From NCBI RefSeq assembly GCF_963665995.1, contig NZ_OY762512.1:3162001-3226000 (forward strand): a DNA stretch of 64,000 nt, in the 5' to 3' direction. Below the pieces are notes generated by a model. The model saw only the letters and a program-made list of their open reading frames with translations. It did no database searches and had not been told where the DNA came from. The translations under genes were made by a program, and so were the position numbers. Source of the DNA: Pleurocapsa sp. FMAR1. Its GTDB lineage: Bacteria; Cyanobacteriota; Cyanobacteriia; Cyanobacteriales; Xenococcaceae. Within the stretch, counting starts at the first letter, position 1, and each line of letters starts with the position of its first letter. Below, piece by piece: positions 9,917-21,789 of this stretch.

Positions 9917-10423
9917 TTAACTGTTAACATTTTGATGAAACCAAGCGGTTATAGCGATCGCCAAAGCGTCAGCAGCATCGTCAGGACGGGGAATAAAGTC
10001 GAGGGATAATTCTCTGGCAACAGCTTCTTGAACCTCTATTTTGGCAGCGTTACCGTATCCTGTTAGAGCCTGCTTGATTTCTGGTGGGGTAAACTCAACA
10101 TAGGGAAGACCAGCCTGACCCAAGACGAGCATTAATACTCCTCTTGCTTGAGCTACGGTAATTGTATGACTCATCCGATAAAAAAATAATTTTTCAATCG
10201 CCACTAAATCGGGTTGGATCTCATTAACTAAAGTATGAAGATCATCATATATAATACAAAGGCGATCGCCTAAAGGAGTTTTTGCCTGAGTTTTAATGAT
10301 CCCAAAATCATCTAACTTAACTAGGGTAGAATCTGTCACTTTGCTCGATTGTTGACCAACAATTGTGCCAAATCCCAATGTAGCTATGCCTGGATCTAAT
10401 CCTAATATTTTTATTTTTGTCAC
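9917..10423 (-). CDS. ruvC: Holliday junction resolvase RuvC
   Basis: Endonuclease that cuts four-way DNA junctions during recombination repair, working with RuvAB. The RNase H-like fold residues are present: D10 in ILGLDPG, E77 in AIEKLFF, and D148/D149/D152 in [10 protein letters not shown]. The length of 168 residues is standard. The gene stands alone; ruvA and ruvB are not adjacent. The start gives [12 protein letters not shown], which places the first catalytic aspartate as in the family. Confidence 0.94.
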   Translation of the reverse strand: MTKIKILGLDPGIATLGFGTIVGQQSSKVTDSTLVKLDDFGIIKTQAKTPLGDRLCIIYDDLHTLVNEIQPDLVAIEKLFFYRMSHTITVAQARGVLMLVLGQAGLPYVEFTPPEIKQALTGYGNAAKIEVQEAVARELSLDFIPRPDDAADALAIAITAWFHQNVNS

Positions 10424-10578
10424 TGTCTGGGGTGGATAAATCTGGCAATTCTCAGCTTGGCAATCATTACGGTGTTAATAAGTTATTTCAATCTCTTAGG
10501 TCGTTTCAAGCTAAATCGTTTATGTTTGTTTATGATAACTACTCTGGCTTGGTAAATAAATAATATCCCTAAACTGAG

Positions 10579-11922
10579 ATGAAAAACTCATCTTCTCCAA
10601 TCAAGAAGAATATTCGCCACAGAAATCGAGTCTTTAAGTGGCTGGCACCTGGATTATTTATCAAACGCTGGCTGTTGTTGAGTGCTGGCGGTTTTTGTTT
10701 GGCGGTGGTTGGTACTGCTATTTGGAGTAAGCTAACGCCAATTTATCGCATATTATCCTTTGTTTCCCGAATTTTAGAATTTCTAACTACCGTTATTCCC
10801 AGCTATATTTCAGGGCCTATAGTCTTAATTGCGGGAGTTTTTCTGATATTTTGGGGACAATCCCGCACTGTTGACTCAATTACCGACGTTTTAGGAGTTG
10901 GTAAAGGTAAAAAGCTAGTGGATATGTTGCACGATCGCCGTCGTCTCAAGCGTGGTCCCAAAATTGTGGTGGTAGGTGGCGGGACTGGTTTGTCAACTTT
11001 GTTACGGGGTCTGAAAGAGTATAGTAGCAACATTTCAGCGATCGTCACAGTAGCCGACGATGGAGGCTCTTCAGGCAGATTGAGAAGAGAAATCGGCGTG
11101 CTGCCACCAGGAGACATTCGTAACTGCATAGCAGCATTAGCAGACGAGGAAGAATTACTCACCGAGCTATTCCAGTATCGTTTTGAAGCGGGAGATGGTC
11201 TTATTGGTCATAGTTTTGGTAATTTGTTTTTGACCGCCATGAGCAAAATTACGGGTGACTTAGAACAGGCTGTAATTGCTAGCTCTAAAGTGTTGGCAAT
11301 TAGCGGTAAAGTTTTACCTTCTACCCTGAGTGACGTTAGTTTGTGGGCAGAAATGGAAGATGGCAGGATAATTGAAGGGGAATCTAATATCCCCGAAGCT
11401 AAGGGCAAAATTAAAACTATTGGCTGTATGCCAGCCAATCCTCCCGCTCTTCCCGCAGCGATTAAGGCAATTAAAGAAGCAGAATATATTATTATCGGAC
11501 CAGGTAGCCTTTATACCAGTATTATTCCTAATCTTCTTGTTCCTGAAATTAGAAATGCGATCGCCAAAGCTAATGTTCCGCGTATATATGTGTGCAATAT
11601 TATGACTCAACCAGGGGAAACTGAAGGTTATAGCGTTGCCGATCACATCAAGGAAATCGATCGCGTCAGCAAGGTTAAACTATTTGATGCTGTTTTGGTG
11701 CATGGCAAACCCCCGACCACAGTATCTTTACAACGCTATGCCCTAGAAAATTCACATCCAGTTTATCTAGATCGTCAAGAGATTATTGAACTCAACCGTC
11801 GTATAGTTATGGCAAACGTCATGGATGAAGATCCCATTCGCGGTCATGTGCGCCACAATTCTATTCAGTTAGCTAGAGTTTTATTGCGATGGTACAGTGG
11901 CAAGTGGCAACCCAAAATTTAA
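10579..11922 (+). CDS. YvcK/CofD-family protein (putative gluconeogenesis factor) with membrane N-terminus
   Basis: A protein of 447 residues. An N-terminal part of about 125 residues carries two hydrophobic segments (about 30-50 and 70-95). It is followed by the YvcK/CofD-like domain starting at [16 protein letters not shown] and continuing with [14 protein letters not shown] and [10 protein letters not shown]. YvcK in Bacillus is needed for growth on gluconeogenic carbon sources and binds UDP-sugars. The enzymatic CofD relatives make coenzyme F420, so the exact activity here is not shown by sequence. The long-form N-terminus is common in cyanobacteria. Divergent from ruvC. Confidence 0.83.
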   Translation: MKNSSSPIKKNIRHRNRVFKWLAPGLFIKRWLLLSAGGFCLAVVGTAIWSKLTPIYRILSFVSRILEFLTTVIPSYISGPIVLIAGVFLIFWGQSRTVDSITDVLGVGKGKKLVDMLHDRRRLKRGPKIVVVGGGTGLSTLLRGLKEYSSNISAIVTVADDGGSSGRLRREIGVLPPGDIRNCIAALADEEELLTELFQYRFEAGDGLIGHSFGNLFLTAMSKITGDLEQAVIASSKVLAISGKVLPSTLSDVSLWAEMEDGRIIEGESNIPEAKGKIKTIGCMPANPPALPAAIKAIKEAEYIIIGPGSLYTSIIPNLLVPEIRNAIAKANVPRIYVCNIMTQPGETEGYSVADHIKEIDRVSKVKLFDAVLVHGKPPTTVSLQRYALENSHPVYLDRQEIIELNRRIVMANVMDEDPIRGHVRHNSIQLARVLLRWYSGKWQPKI

Positions 11923-12220
11923 CGCTTAAGAAGTTATGATTGTAGAGGTTACTTCTGGCTAACTTAAGAAATATTGATAATGGTCAAAAGAGGTAAGGGG
12001 AGCAACAATACAAAACAGTTTAATTAGTCTATCTTGATTTGCTGTCCCGACTTAAAGTTACTTGGCTTATTGATAAATATATCAACTGAATATAAAGGAA
12101 GTGTATTGTGTTCTGCTAATTACTGTAAAATTTCGATGAACTTTTTTATTTGATTAAAATAATTATGATTTATCGTGAATCTAGTTGGTTATCTTGTTTC
12201 CAAATTCAAATTTTCAAGTT

Positions 12221-12712
12221 ATGTTAACCATATTTTTATCAAGCCATCAAGATACTCAAAATTTTGGCTATCTCCTTGGTAAACATCTGCCAGCGGGGAG
12301 TAATATTCTGCTTTCTGGTAATTTAGGTGCAGGTAAAACCACTTTGGTTCAGGGAATTGGTCGAGGTTTAAGTATTGTTGAACCGATAGTTAGTCCGACA
12401 TTTACTTTAATCAATGAATATTTAGATGGTCGTTTACCTTTATATCATTTAGATCTATATCGTTTAGAATCAAGTCAGGTTGATAGTATTTATCCTGAGA
12501 TATATTGGTCAGGCATTGAGGTTGCGCTTGGTATTACGGCGATTGAATGGTCAGAACGTCTTTTAATTAAACCAGAAAGTTATCTGCAAATAGAGTTGTT
12601 TACTTCAGCATCTCAAGGAAGACAAGTTAACTTGCAGCAATATGGCATCGCTAATCAGAATTTAGAGTTTATCCAAAATTTTGCCCAGACTGCTCAACTT
12701 AGTGACCAGTAA
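12221..12712 (+). CDS. tsaE: tRNA threonylcarbamoyladenosine synthesis ATPase TsaE
   Basis: ATPase that works with TsaB/TsaD to form t6A at position 37 of ANN-decoding tRNAs. The Walker A loop GNLGAGKTT lies at residues 33-41, followed by the family motifs SPTFTLINEY, HLDLYRL and AIEWSE. I chose the ATG at 12221 (163 residues) because the family starts shortly before the P-loop; the frame is open upstream to a TTG at 12185, which would add 12 unconserved residues. It is tail-to-tail with the dnaJ gene. Confidence 0.92.
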   Translation: MLTIFLSSHQDTQNFGYLLGKHLPAGSNILLSGNLGAGKTTLVQGIGRGLSIVEPIVSPTFTLINEYLDGRLPLYHLDLYRLESSQVDSIYPEIYWSGIEVALGITAIEWSERLLIKPESYLQIELFTSASQGRQVNLQQYGIANQNLEFIQNFAQTAQLSDQ

Positions 12713-12851
12713 CTGAATCGAGTATTTTAGTCATATATGTTTGACAATTATCATTGATCTACTCAAAATTGTTAATCATGGCGCGATCGCGTCCTGCTTT
12801 TTTTTGCCTAATTAAAAATACTGACCAATAAAACTTTTCAATTCAACCAGC

Positions 12852-13733
12852 TTATAAATTTTTAATAATGTTTTGGCGAGGATTAAACTGTTCTAATTCC
12901 CGTAGTTTTTCATATAGCTCTTTTTCTTCAGGGCTAATTTCTTTAGGAGTAAAGATCTGAATTTCTACTAGCTGATCGCCTCTATTACCTAATTTATCAA
13001 AATAGCCTTTATTTGCCAAGCGCAGACGTTGACCCGATCGCACTCCGTTAGGTACGCTAACCTTAACTAAGCCATCGATAGTGGGAACTTCAATCGCACT
13101 ACCTAAAATTGCTTCTGTAGGCGTAATCGGAATCTGGCAATATATATTTCCTCCCTGGATCTCAAAGAAGGGATGGCGTGCCACGGTAATTTTAAGATAA
13201 AGATTTCCCCCTTCAATGCCCTGTCCCTTGAGGCGAATCCGCTGCCCGTCAATCATGCCAGTCGGCATTTCTACTTCTAAAGATCTACCGTCTTCGAGGC
13301 GAATCTTTCGCTTGCCTCCCCGATATGCCTCATCTAAGCCCAAGGTTAGTTTTGCCTCAATATCTCGACTCTGAGGACGGGTTGATACTACCCTTTCCCG
13401 CTTAGTTCTTTCAGGGCGATAGTCTTGACTATCTACTCTCGTGCTTCCTCTGGAATTGTCGCGATTATTGCGTCCAAAATTACCAAAAGAAGCCCCTTTA
13501 TTAGCAAAGTTTTTACGGCTAATAGACTGATCGTACTGTACCCGCCTAGTTTGGTCTGATAGTACCTCGTATGCTTCGTTAATGTCTTTAAATTTTTCTT
13601 CAGCAGCTTTGTTTCCCAAATTGCGATCGGGATGATATCTAATGGCTAGTGTGCGATAAGCTTTTTTAATCTCATTACTAGGGGCATTTTTATCAACGCC
13701 CAGCATTTCATAATAGTTACGCACTGTTGGCAT
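12852..13733 (-). CDS. dnaJ3: DnaJ-type co-chaperone without zinc finger (DnaJ3-like)
   Basis: An N-terminal J domain (about residues 5-70) with the HPD motif at 34-36 stimulates Hsp70 ATPase. A charged, G/N/R-rich linker (75-120) leads to two DnaJ C-terminal substrate-binding domains (about 125-280). The cysteine-rich zinc finger of canonical DnaJ is absent, so this is a type II/CbpA-like protein. It follows dnaK on the same strand after 120 bases; the same pairing occurs as dnaK3-dnaJ3 in Synechocystis, where the dnaK3 product is thylakoid-associated in relatives. The symbol rests on that synteny and on the long DnaK tail. Confidence 0.85.
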   Translation of the reverse strand: MPTVRNYYEMLGVDKNAPSNEIKKAYRTLAIRYHPDRNLGNKAAEEKFKDINEAYEVLSDQTRRVQYDQSISRKNFANKGASFGNFGRNNRDNSRGSTRVDSQDYRPERTKRERVVSTRPQSRDIEAKLTLGLDEAYRGGKRKIRLEDGRSLEVEMPTGMIDGQRIRLKGQGIEGGNLYLKITVARHPFFEIQGGNIYCQIPITPTEAILGSAIEVPTIDGLVKVSVPNGVRSGQRLRLANKGYFDKLGNRGDQLVEIQIFTPKEISPEEKELYEKLRELEQFNPRQNIIKNL

Positions 13734-13744
13734 ATCTTCAGTTG

Positions 13745-13807
13745 TTAGTTCTTAGTTCTTAGTTCTTAGTCTTTAGCTAATAGCTAATAGCTCTGAAGCT
13801 CATAGCT
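13745..13807. repeat. Heptamer tandem repeat (STRR), nine units
   Basis: Nine perfectly phased 7-base units: TTAGTTC three times, TTAGTCT, TTAGCTA, ATAGCTA, ATAGCTC, TGAAGCT, CATAGCT. The units drift along the array, as in slippage-born repeats. It fills the dnaK3-dnaJ3 gap, so it is probably transcribed in the dicistronic mRNA. Confidence 0.7.
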
Positions 13808-13853
13808 ATGAACAGTAACACCTTTGAGCCAATACTTTCAATCGGCAACGTTT

Positions 13854-16175
13854 TTAAAACCATTCATCGTCCTCATCATCCCAGTCATTTTCATAGGGCA
13901 TATTGCTGCGGGTAGCATTGCGACCATTGTAACGGTCTTGGGGCGGTGGGTTGTCACGACCACCACGGCTAGTTCTACGTGGTTCTTTTCTAGGTGCATA
14001 TTGGTCTGAACTGCCGTAGGAATCGTCATAGCCAGGGCGACTCGGCTGCGTGCCATAGCCAGTATCTTCATAAGTATCGTATCCTGTGTTGGGACGACGA
14101 GACTCATTATCATAGCCTATATCTCGACTATCGTTATAGGCAGGACGGCGGGGCTGCGTATCATAATCTCCACCATAATTATCGTATCCTGTGTTGGGAC
14201 GAGCAGCACCACGTTCTGAGGGATAGCCATAACTATCGTTGCCACCGTAGTAATCAGAGGCGCGAGGATCGTAGGAATAATCCTCATCAAATTTATTGTC
14301 ATCCCCCAAAAATGTCTTCTTAATTGCGCCTAAAAAGTCATCGTCCTCCTCGTCTTCATATTGCAGCCTAACCTCACGATTTAGCTCATACAGAGTGTCT
14401 TGCAAGTCGGCTTCTGCCCTATCTAAATTGCGTTCATCATCTTGTTCTAAGCTTTTCAAGATGTCTTCACACAAAACATCAATGCGACGACGATAGTAGC
14501 CAGCAAATTGACTACCAAAATCAAGGGTTACTTCTTTTAGTTTTCTTTGTGCCTGATCTGTTAAAGCTTTGGCGCGATTGCGTTTTTCGATTCTCTCTCT
14601 TCTAGCGCGATCTTCCTCGGCAAATTTGTCTGCCTCGTCAATCATGCGTTTGATCTCGGCACTACTTAAGGTTGAAGCACCAGAAACCGTAATTCCCTGT
14701 TCTCTACCAGTGGTTTTATCTCGCGCGGTGACTTGCAGAATACCATTGGCATCAATATCGAAAGACACCTGAACTTGAGGTACACCTCTGGGGGCGGGAG
14801 GAATACCCGTCAGCTTAAATTTGCCCAGGGATTTGTTACCAGTTGCCATTTCCCGTTCTCCCTGGAGGGCATGAATTTCGACTACGGTTTGATTGTTTTC
14901 GCCTGTGGAAAAAATATCTGAACGGCGGACAGGAATAGTAGTATTGCGGGGCAACAGCTTTTTCATTACGCCCCCAATAGTTTCTAAGCCAAGGGAGAGG
15001 GGCGTAACGTCTAGCAGGAGAATATCTTTGATTTCGTTAGTCATAATACCCGACTGGATGGCAGCACCAATAGCCACTACTTCATCAGGGTTAACGTTTT
15101 GATTGGGTTCCAAATCGATGTAGCTACGAACCAATTCCTGCACCATGGGAATGCGAGTTGAACCACCGACTAGAACCACTTCATCAATTTCCATTGGACC
15201 AATGCCCGCATCCGAAATTGCCCGCTTAAGAGGACGACGCAGACGACTAACCAAGTCTCCACACAGTTCTTCAAACTTGGCACGACCTAGCTTAATTTCA
15301 ATGTGCTTAGGTCCATCTTCGGTAGCGGTGATAAAGGGTAAGTTGATTTCGGTAACCGATACTCCAGATAGTTCGATCTTGGCTTTTTCCGCTGCTTCTG
15401 TAAGCCTTTGGAGAGCCTGGCGATCGCTTTTTCTGAGGTCAACTCCTTCCTGCTTGAGAAATTCTTCAGCTAACCAGTCTACAATACGGCGATCAAAGTC
15501 ATTTCCCCCTAGTTGAGTATCCCCGCTGGTAGCTCTAACTTCAAATACGCCTTCACCAATATCAAGAATAGAAACATCAAATGTTCCTCCCCCCAGGTCA
15601 AATACCATGATGGTTTGGGGACGACGTTCATCTAAGCCATAAGCTAAAGCAGCAGCAGTCGGTTCATTGATAATGCGTAGTACTTCTAACCCTGCAATCT
15701 GACCAGCATCTCTAGTTGCTTGGCGTTGGGAGTCATTAAAGTAAGCAGGTACGGTAATTACTGCACCAGTAATTTCTTCTCCTAGATAACGTTCTGCTTC
15801 TTCTGCTAGTTTTCGTAGAATCATAGCGGAGACTTCTTCAGGGGCAAATTCTTTTTTTAGCTTAGGACAGCGAATTTTGATGTTGCCTAACTCGTCTCGC
15901 TTGATAGTGTACGGCACTCTTTTTAATTCTGGTTGCAGTTCACTATACTGACGACCCATGAATCTTTTGACACCATAAAATGTGTTGTCTGGATTGAGAA
16001 CACTTTGCCGTCTGGCAAGTTGACCTACTACCAATTCGCCATCTTTATTAAAGCCAACTACAGAGGGGGTAGTTCTCATTCCTTCTGCATTGGCAATTAC
16101 TGTGGGTTTACCACCCTCCATTACCGCTACTACGGAATTGGTTGTTCCCAAATCTATGCCGACTACTTTTCCCAT
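13854..16175 (-). CDS. dnaK3: Hsp70 chaperone DnaK with long Tyr/Gly-rich C-terminal tail (DnaK3-like)
   Basis: Full Hsp70: the ATPase domain starts with [17 protein letters not shown], contains [12 protein letters not shown] and [11 protein letters not shown], then the [11 protein letters not shown] linker and substrate-binding domain, to about residue 605. After residue 640 the protein departs from DnaK of E. coli (638 residues): about 130 residues rich in Y, G, D, R and P, with two copies of a unit containing RPNTGYDxY and QPxRPxY, ending in an acidic DDEDDEWF. The total of 773 residues is close to Synechocystis DnaK3. The usual EEVD-like end is replaced. dnaJ follows 120 bases downstream. 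No CIRCE-type inverted repeat is obvious upstream. Confidence 0.93.
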   Translation of the reverse strand: MGKVVGIDLGTTNSVVAVMEGGKPTVIANAEGMRTTPSVVGFNKDGELVVGQLARRQSVLNPDNTFYGVKRFMGRQYSELQPELKRVPYTIKRDELGNIKIRCPKLKKEFAPEEVSAMILRKLAEEAERYLGEEITGAVITVPAYFNDSQRQATRDAGQIAGLEVLRIINEPTAAALAYGLDERRPQTIMVFDLGGGTFDVSILDIGEGVFEVRATSGDTQLGGNDFDRRIVDWLAEEFLKQEGVDLRKSDRQALQRLTEAAEKAKIELSGVSVTEINLPFITATEDGPKHIEIKLGRAKFEELCGDLVSRLRRPLKRAISDAGIGPMEIDEVVLVGGSTRIPMVQELVRSYIDLEPNQNVNPDEVVAIGAAIQSGIMTNEIKDILLLDVTPLSLGLETIGGVMKKLLPRNTTIPVRRSDIFSTGENNQTVVEIHALQGEREMATGNKSLGKFKLTGIPPAPRGVPQVQVSFDIDANGILQVTARDKTTGREQGITVSGASTLSSAEIKRMIDEADKFAEEDRARRERIEKRNRAKALTDQAQRKLKEVTLDFGSQFAGYYRRRIDVLCEDILKSLEQDDERNLDRAEADLQDTLYELNREVRLQYEDEEDDDFLGAIKKTFLGDDNKFDEDYSYDPRASDYYGGNDSYGYPSERGAARPNTGYDNYGGDYDTQPRRPAYNDSRDIGYDNESRRPNTGYDTYEDTGYGTQPSRPGYDDSYGSSDQYAPRKEPRRTSRGGRDNPPPQDRYNGRNATRSNMPYENDWDDEDDEWF

Positions 16176-16572
16176 GTGTGCAATGGTCTCCTAGAATCGT
16201 TCCCCAGAATATATATATTACGAGCTTTTAATTCGCTTTGGCGGGTTTAAGCTATTTTTTATTTATTGTCTCTAGTTTACTGTAAGAAAAACTGTGTAAT
16301 TGTAAAGCTCATTAACTAAATTTTCTGTAAAACCAGAAAAAGGATGTAAATAAAAGGCTCACTCAGAGGACATCTAAAAAGTTTTTTCGGCTAAATCTTG
16401 TGAATCTAACCATTCGAGATGTTCTTTGAGACTAGATTAAACTAAATCGCTATTAATTTCCATTCATCCTGTAAATTTAAGTACGATTAACCATAACTAA
16501 ATCTCGGTTTTTATGTACCAAGAGGATTTAGTATAATTATGTCTGCGCGATCGCTAAAAACTAACCGTCTAA
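16176..16572. other. Intergenic region upstream of dnaK3
   Basis: These 397 bases lie between dnaK3 and por, both on the minus strand. They hold the dnaK3 promoter and the por 3' end. No ORF of note, no CIRCE element and no clear terminator hairpin were seen. Confidence 0.45.
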
Positions 16573-17550
<978 letters not shown>

Positions 17551-17784
17551 CTATTGATCGTTTACGCCTGTCTTAAAAATCTCACACTATATACCCTAAA
17601 TTGATCGGCAAGTTATAAAGTGTCATGAACCTATCACGCTTACAAATTCTCTAATTTCTGACTTCTAATTTCTTTCTTATAATATGGGATATGTAGAATA
17701 AAACACTTAGAGGTTCAATATGAAATAATAAGCAGCTAAGATTTACAGTGTAAGTGTAATGTAATTTAATTAGTTAATGTTTCT

Positions 17785-18843
17785 ATGAACCTAGCAGCAA
17801 ATCATATTTATCCTGTCTTGTGGTCAGAAGATAAAGTATTATTAATCGATCAAACTCGTTTGCCAGGGGAATATACTATGGTTGAAATTAGCCGTAGCTC
17901 TGATATGGCGCAGGCAATTAAAACTATGATTGTGCGAGGTGCGCCAGCTATTGGAGTTGCAGCAGCTTATGGAATGTATTTGGGATCAAGAGAAATTAAG
18001 ACAAGCGATCGCGCTAAGTTTTTGCAACATTTAGAAGCAGTAGCTGATTTATTACGCCAGACTCGTCCGACAGCAGTTAATTTGTTTTGGGCAATCGCGC
18101 GAATGTTAAGAACCGCCTATGAAGAAATTGGCACTATTGATGAGATAAAAATTACTCTACTCGAAACTGCCCAAACAATTCAAGCTGAAGACTTGGCAAC
18201 CTGTCAGGCGATCGGCGATCATGGTTTGACGGTTTTGCCCCAAACGCTAGGGAAATTAAGAATTTTGACCCATTGTAATGCTGGTTCTCTGGCTACTGCT
18301 GGCTATGGTACTGCTTTAGGGGTAGTTCGCTCTGCTTGGCGAGAACAACGTCTGGAGAGAGTTTATGCCGACGAAACTCGCCCCCGCCTCCAGGGAGCAA
18401 AATTAACAGCTTGGGAATGTGTTCAAGAGCATATCCCTGTAACGGTGATTGCTGATAGTATGGCTGCTCACTGTATGCAGCAAAAGATGATTGACCTAGT
18501 GGTAGTGGGGGCGGATCGAATTGCTGCCAATGGGGATGCTGCAAATAAGATTGGCACTTATTCACTGGCGATCGCAGCCCAGGCTCATCAAGTTCCTTTT
18601 TACGTTGCTGCACCCTTTTCGACAATCGATTTTGACTTAGTTAGCGGTAGTCAAATTCCGATTGAAGAAAGAGATGCTCAAGAAATATATCAGATTAATG
18701 ATATTGATATTTGTGCCAAAGGTGCAGAGTTTTACAACCCTGCTTTTGATGTCACCCCTGCCAGTTTAATCACGGGGATTATTACCGAAAAAGGAGTGAT
18801 TAAACCTGACTTTTTAATCGATCATCGTCGTGCTGTAGCTTAA
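17785..18843 (+). CDS. mtnA: S-methyl-5-thioribose-1-phosphate isomerase
   Basis: Converts methylthioribose-1-phosphate to methylthioribulose-1-phosphate in the methionine salvage pathway. Family signatures: [14 protein letters not shown] (51-64), catalytic cysteine C164 in [19 protein letters not shown], and catalytic aspartate D244 in [17 protein letters not shown]. The length of 352 residues is normal. No other mtn genes lie beside it. A TATAAT hexamer at 17678-17683 could be the -10 element, with only a poor -35. It converges on the following gene with 20 bases between them. Confidence 0.95.
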   Translation: MNLAANHIYPVLWSEDKVLLIDQTRLPGEYTMVEISRSSDMAQAIKTMIVRGAPAIGVAAAYGMYLGSREIKTSDRAKFLQHLEAVADLLRQTRPTAVNLFWAIARMLRTAYEEIGTIDEIKITLLETAQTIQAEDLATCQAIGDHGLTVLPQTLGKLRILTHCNAGSLATAGYGTALGVVRSAWREQRLERVYADETRPRLQGAKLTAWECVQEHIPVTVIADSMAAHCMQQKMIDLVVVGADRIAANGDAANKIGTYSLAIAAQAHQVPFYVAAPFSTIDFDLVSGSQIPIEERDAQEIYQINDIDICAKGAEFYNPAFDVTPASLITGIITEKGVIKPDFLIDHRRAVA

Positions 18844-18863
18844 AGTTTGGCTCGACACGATCA

Positions 18864-19346
18864 TCACCGCACTCTTAAATGTTTTGAATTTGCCAGTTTT
18901 AATTCATATTTAGCAAGCCATTCTATAGGCTGATAAGTTCTAAAAACATGATCCCACCAATCTACAGCCAACCCGAAGTTACTGTCCCATTGATTGTTCT
19001 GGTGATGAACGTAGTGGACAGGCATTTTCATCCAAAAACATTGAGTAGGATTGTAGTGCTGTATCTGATGAGCATAAGAAGCGAATGCTGCAAAAGCTAT
19101 CGTCCCTAAAACCATAATAGTTCCGAACGAAAGAGAAATAAAAAAAGCTGGTAATACCAATAAGGCTACCAGACTAAAATCTAGAAAATCTCCCAAAAAC
19201 CCTTTGGTTGTATTGCTGCGATGATGACCATAGTGAGCGGTAATTCTGTTGCCAAATACAGGCCAGATGTGCATTAAACGGTGAACCCAGTATTCCAGAA
19301 AGCTACCAAAAATGAAAGCAAATATAAAACACGCGATAGACTGCAT
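18864..19346 (-). CDS. Fatty acid hydroxylase / sterol desaturase family membrane protein
   Basis: Small membrane protein (160 residues) with the histidine clusters of the non-haem di-iron hydroxylase superfamily: HRLMH (residues 18-22), HYGHHR (38-43), then VHYVHH near 110 and a late WWDHVFRTY. Hydrophobic segments lie at about 1-20 and 52-90. The substrate is not predictable; carotenoid, fatty-acid or sterol-like hydroxylation are all known in the family. It is shorter than many relatives but keeps all histidine groups. It converges on mtnA. A partial direct repeat (about TTTTTAGTnTGTCCTGAAG) occurs twice just upstream, at 19350 and 19400. Confidence 0.75.
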   Translation of the reverse strand: MQSIACFIFAFIFGSFLEYWVHRLMHIWPVFGNRITAHYGHHRSNTTKGFLGDFLDFSLVALLVLPAFFISLSFGTIMVLGTIAFAAFASYAHQIQHYNPTQCFWMKMPVHYVHHQNNQWDSNFGLAVDWWDHVFRTYQPIEWLAKYELKLANSKHLRVR

Positions 19347-19536
19347 TATTTTTTAGTTTGTCCTGAAGTAACGTTTTGTAAAGCTTAGTATATAAAATAA
19401 TTTTTAGTCTGTCCTGAAGACGACTTTATTGAGTTTACTCTATAAGGCGTTACTAACTGGGTAATGTCCAAACTAGCTTCAAACAATAATATAGCTAATA
19501 CAGAGCAAAATGCCTAAAGCCAAGCCAAAAATTATC

Positions 19537-21789
19537 TCAATCAATAACGCTCATTAAAATCCCTGGACGACCTAAGTGAAATCCTTGTGCATAGTCAATT
19601 TTCAAGTCCCTGACAGTATCTAAAATATGCTGATTTTCCACAAATTCAGCCACAGTTTTTAACCCAATTCCCTCTGCTATATGATTAATCGCTTCTACCA
19701 TTACTTTTGAGGAATTATCATTATTTAGTTCTCTAATAAAAGAACCATCTATTTTCAAATAATCTACAGGTAAGTTTTTTAAATAAGTCAAAGAAGACAT
19801 TCCCGTACCAAAGTCATCTAAGGCAAAACTACAGCCTAACTTTTTGAGAGAAGTAATAAAGTTGGCAACTTTGCTAAGTTCAGCAATAGCTACAGTTTCG
19901 GTAATTTCAAAGCAAAATATGTCAGGGGGAAGATGATAATCAGCTAGTCTTTGCGAGAGAAATTCTAAAAATGATTCTTGATTTAAAGATGCACCCGAAA
20001 GATTGACGGCAAAGCGATGATTTTGCCAATGTGTCGGATCTTTATTAACTGCCAGCGTCTCTAATAAAGTATTAATCACCCAGGTATCAATATCAGGCAT
20101 TAAAAAATTACGGTTGGCAATATCTAAAAAAACATTGGGGCTAATAATTTGTCCATCTTCATCCGTAAGACGCAAGAGAATTTCAAAATACCGTTTTTGG
20201 TCGTTTGTTTCCAAGGGAGTTATAGCTTGAGCATAGAGACTAAACAAATTATTTTTGATAGCTGACTGTAGACGTTGAACCCAGCGAAGCTCAAGCTCTT
20301 GCCGATCTTTTGAATGAGAAATAGCTTCTGGATAAACAGCAACGCAGTCTCGACCTCGCCCTTTAGCTTTATATAAAGCTAAATCGGCAGCTTCTAACAG
20401 CAAACGAGGAGCATCTTGTGAGTTGGGGACTGTACTAGCTACACCGACGCTAATGGTAACAATGGAGTTGACGGTGGAATTGAGATGAGGAATGTTTAAT
20501 TTTTTGACGGCAACTCTCATGGCTTCAGCAACTTGAATTGCCCCAAACTTAGGTGTTTGGGGCAGAATTACCGTGAATTCTTCTCCTCCATAACGAGCTA
20601 AAATATCAGCGGATCTTTTTAAGACGGTAGTTAGTGCTTGAGCGACTTTTTGCAGACATTCATCTCCCTGTTGATGACCGTAAGTGTCGTTATAAATTTT
20701 GAAACAGTCTACATCGCATATAATCAGTGACATAGGTGCAGAACCACGCCGTAGTCTCCGCCATTCTATATTCATTTGTTGATTGAAATAGCGACGATTG
20801 TAAATATGGGTGAGGGGATCGATAACGGCCTGTAGAGATAGTTGCTGGTGCAGTAGTCCTTGTTTAATGCCAATAGCTAACTGAGTAGTTAATCTTTTGA
20901 GCAGTTCAATTTCTTCTACTTGCCATTGTCGGCATTCAAGCTGTTCGGCAATTAACCAGCCCCATAAAACATTAGTATTATTAACAGTACGATCTATAAC
21001 CTTAGGACAATTGATTAAAATAGGTGAGATTAATTTGGCTTGAGATTCAAAGACAAATGATGTTTTGTTGGCATCAAAATGACCACAATTTTCAATAGCT
21101 TGAATCTTACCCATAAGATAATCCCGATATTTTTCTTGGTTGGGACATAGATAATCCCAGGGAATAGTTGTGTGAGGATCGATCTTAATATCTGTAGCCG
21201 AAGAATAGGCTTCTAAAGAAACAATTTTTTTATCTAAATGAGCCAAGCAAACAAAGTCACAATCTAAGAAAGATCTTATCTCTTTAGTTGCAGTTTTTAA
21301 TATAGATTTTAAATCTAAAGATTGACGAATGCGATCGCTAATTTCAAACAATAATTTTTGTTGGGCAACATCTCTGACTAAACGTTGATTCAGACTTTGC
21401 AGAGAAAGATGAGTTTCTATTCTTGCTAATAATTCTTCTTTCTCGATTGGTTTAGTTATGTAATCTACTGCACCTGATTTAAACCCATGTATTTTATACT
21501 TGGTTTCTGCTAAGGCAGTCATAAAGATAATAGGAATATCTTTAGTTTCGGGGTGAGTTTTTAAATTGCGACAGGTAGCAAAACCATCAATCTCAGGCAT
21601 CATCACGTCTAATAAAATCAAGTCAGGATGAGCAAGTAAAGCAGTTTTAATAGCCTTGTCTCCACTTTGAGCTACCAATAGTCTATAGCCAATATCTTTT
21701 AAATATTTAAATAAAAGTTGTAAATTGTTTGGAGTATCATCAACAATCAAGATAGTCTTGGATGATTTACGATTTATTAATTTAGTCAT
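19537..21789 (-). CDS. Response regulator with GAF, GGDEF and EAL domains (c-di-GMP turnover)
   Basis: 750 residues. The REC domain (about 12-128) has D17/D18 and phosphoacceptor D61 in LILLDVMMP, and K in YITKPI. A GAF-like domain follows (about 145-305). The GGDEF domain has an intact active site RYGGEEF and an RxxD product-inhibition site (RSAD) exactly five residues earlier. The EAL domain has EILLRL at the EAL position, FEITE, DDFGTGMSSL, LKIDGSF, a VAEFVEN loop and QGFHLGRP, so phosphodiesterase activity is also plausible. Bifunctional enzymes of this kind are common. It follows the hybrid kinase gene on the same strand after 312 bases, which suggests they signal together. Confidence 0.9.
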   Translation of the reverse strand: MTKLINRKSSKTILIVDDTPNNLQLLFKYLKDIGYRLLVAQSGDKAIKTALLAHPDLILLDVMMPEIDGFATCRNLKTHPETKDIPIIFMTALAETKYKIHGFKSGAVDYITKPIEKEELLARIETHLSLQSLNQRLVRDVAQQKLLFEISDRIRQSLDLKSILKTATKEIRSFLDCDFVCLAHLDKKIVSLEAYSSATDIKIDPHTTIPWDYLCPNQEKYRDYLMGKIQAIENCGHFDANKTSFVFESQAKLISPILINCPKVIDRTVNNTNVLWGWLIAEQLECRQWQVEEIELLKRLTTQLAIGIKQGLLHQQLSLQAVIDPLTHIYNRRYFNQQMNIEWRRLRRGSAPMSLIICDVDCFKIYNDTYGHQQGDECLQKVAQALTTVLKRSADILARYGGEEFTVILPQTPKFGAIQVAEAMRVAVKKLNIPHLNSTVNSIVTISVGVASTVPNSQDAPRLLLEAADLALYKAKGRGRDCVAVYPEAISHSKDRQELELRWVQRLQSAIKNNLFSLYAQAITPLETNDQKRYFEILLRLTDEDGQIISPNVFLDIANRNFLMPDIDTWVINTLLETLAVNKDPTHWQNHRFAVNLSGASLNQESFLEFLSQRLADYHLPPDIFCFEITETVAIAELSKVANFITSLKKLGCSFALDDFGTGMSSLTYLKNLPVDYLKIDGSFIRELNNDNSSKVMVEAINHIAEGIGLKTVAEFVENQHILDTVRDLKIDYAQGFHLGRPGILMSVID

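Noticed and set aside
13838-14323. Several open frames opposite or offset to the DnaK tail
   Set aside because: They come from the repetitive codon pattern of the dnaK3 tail.
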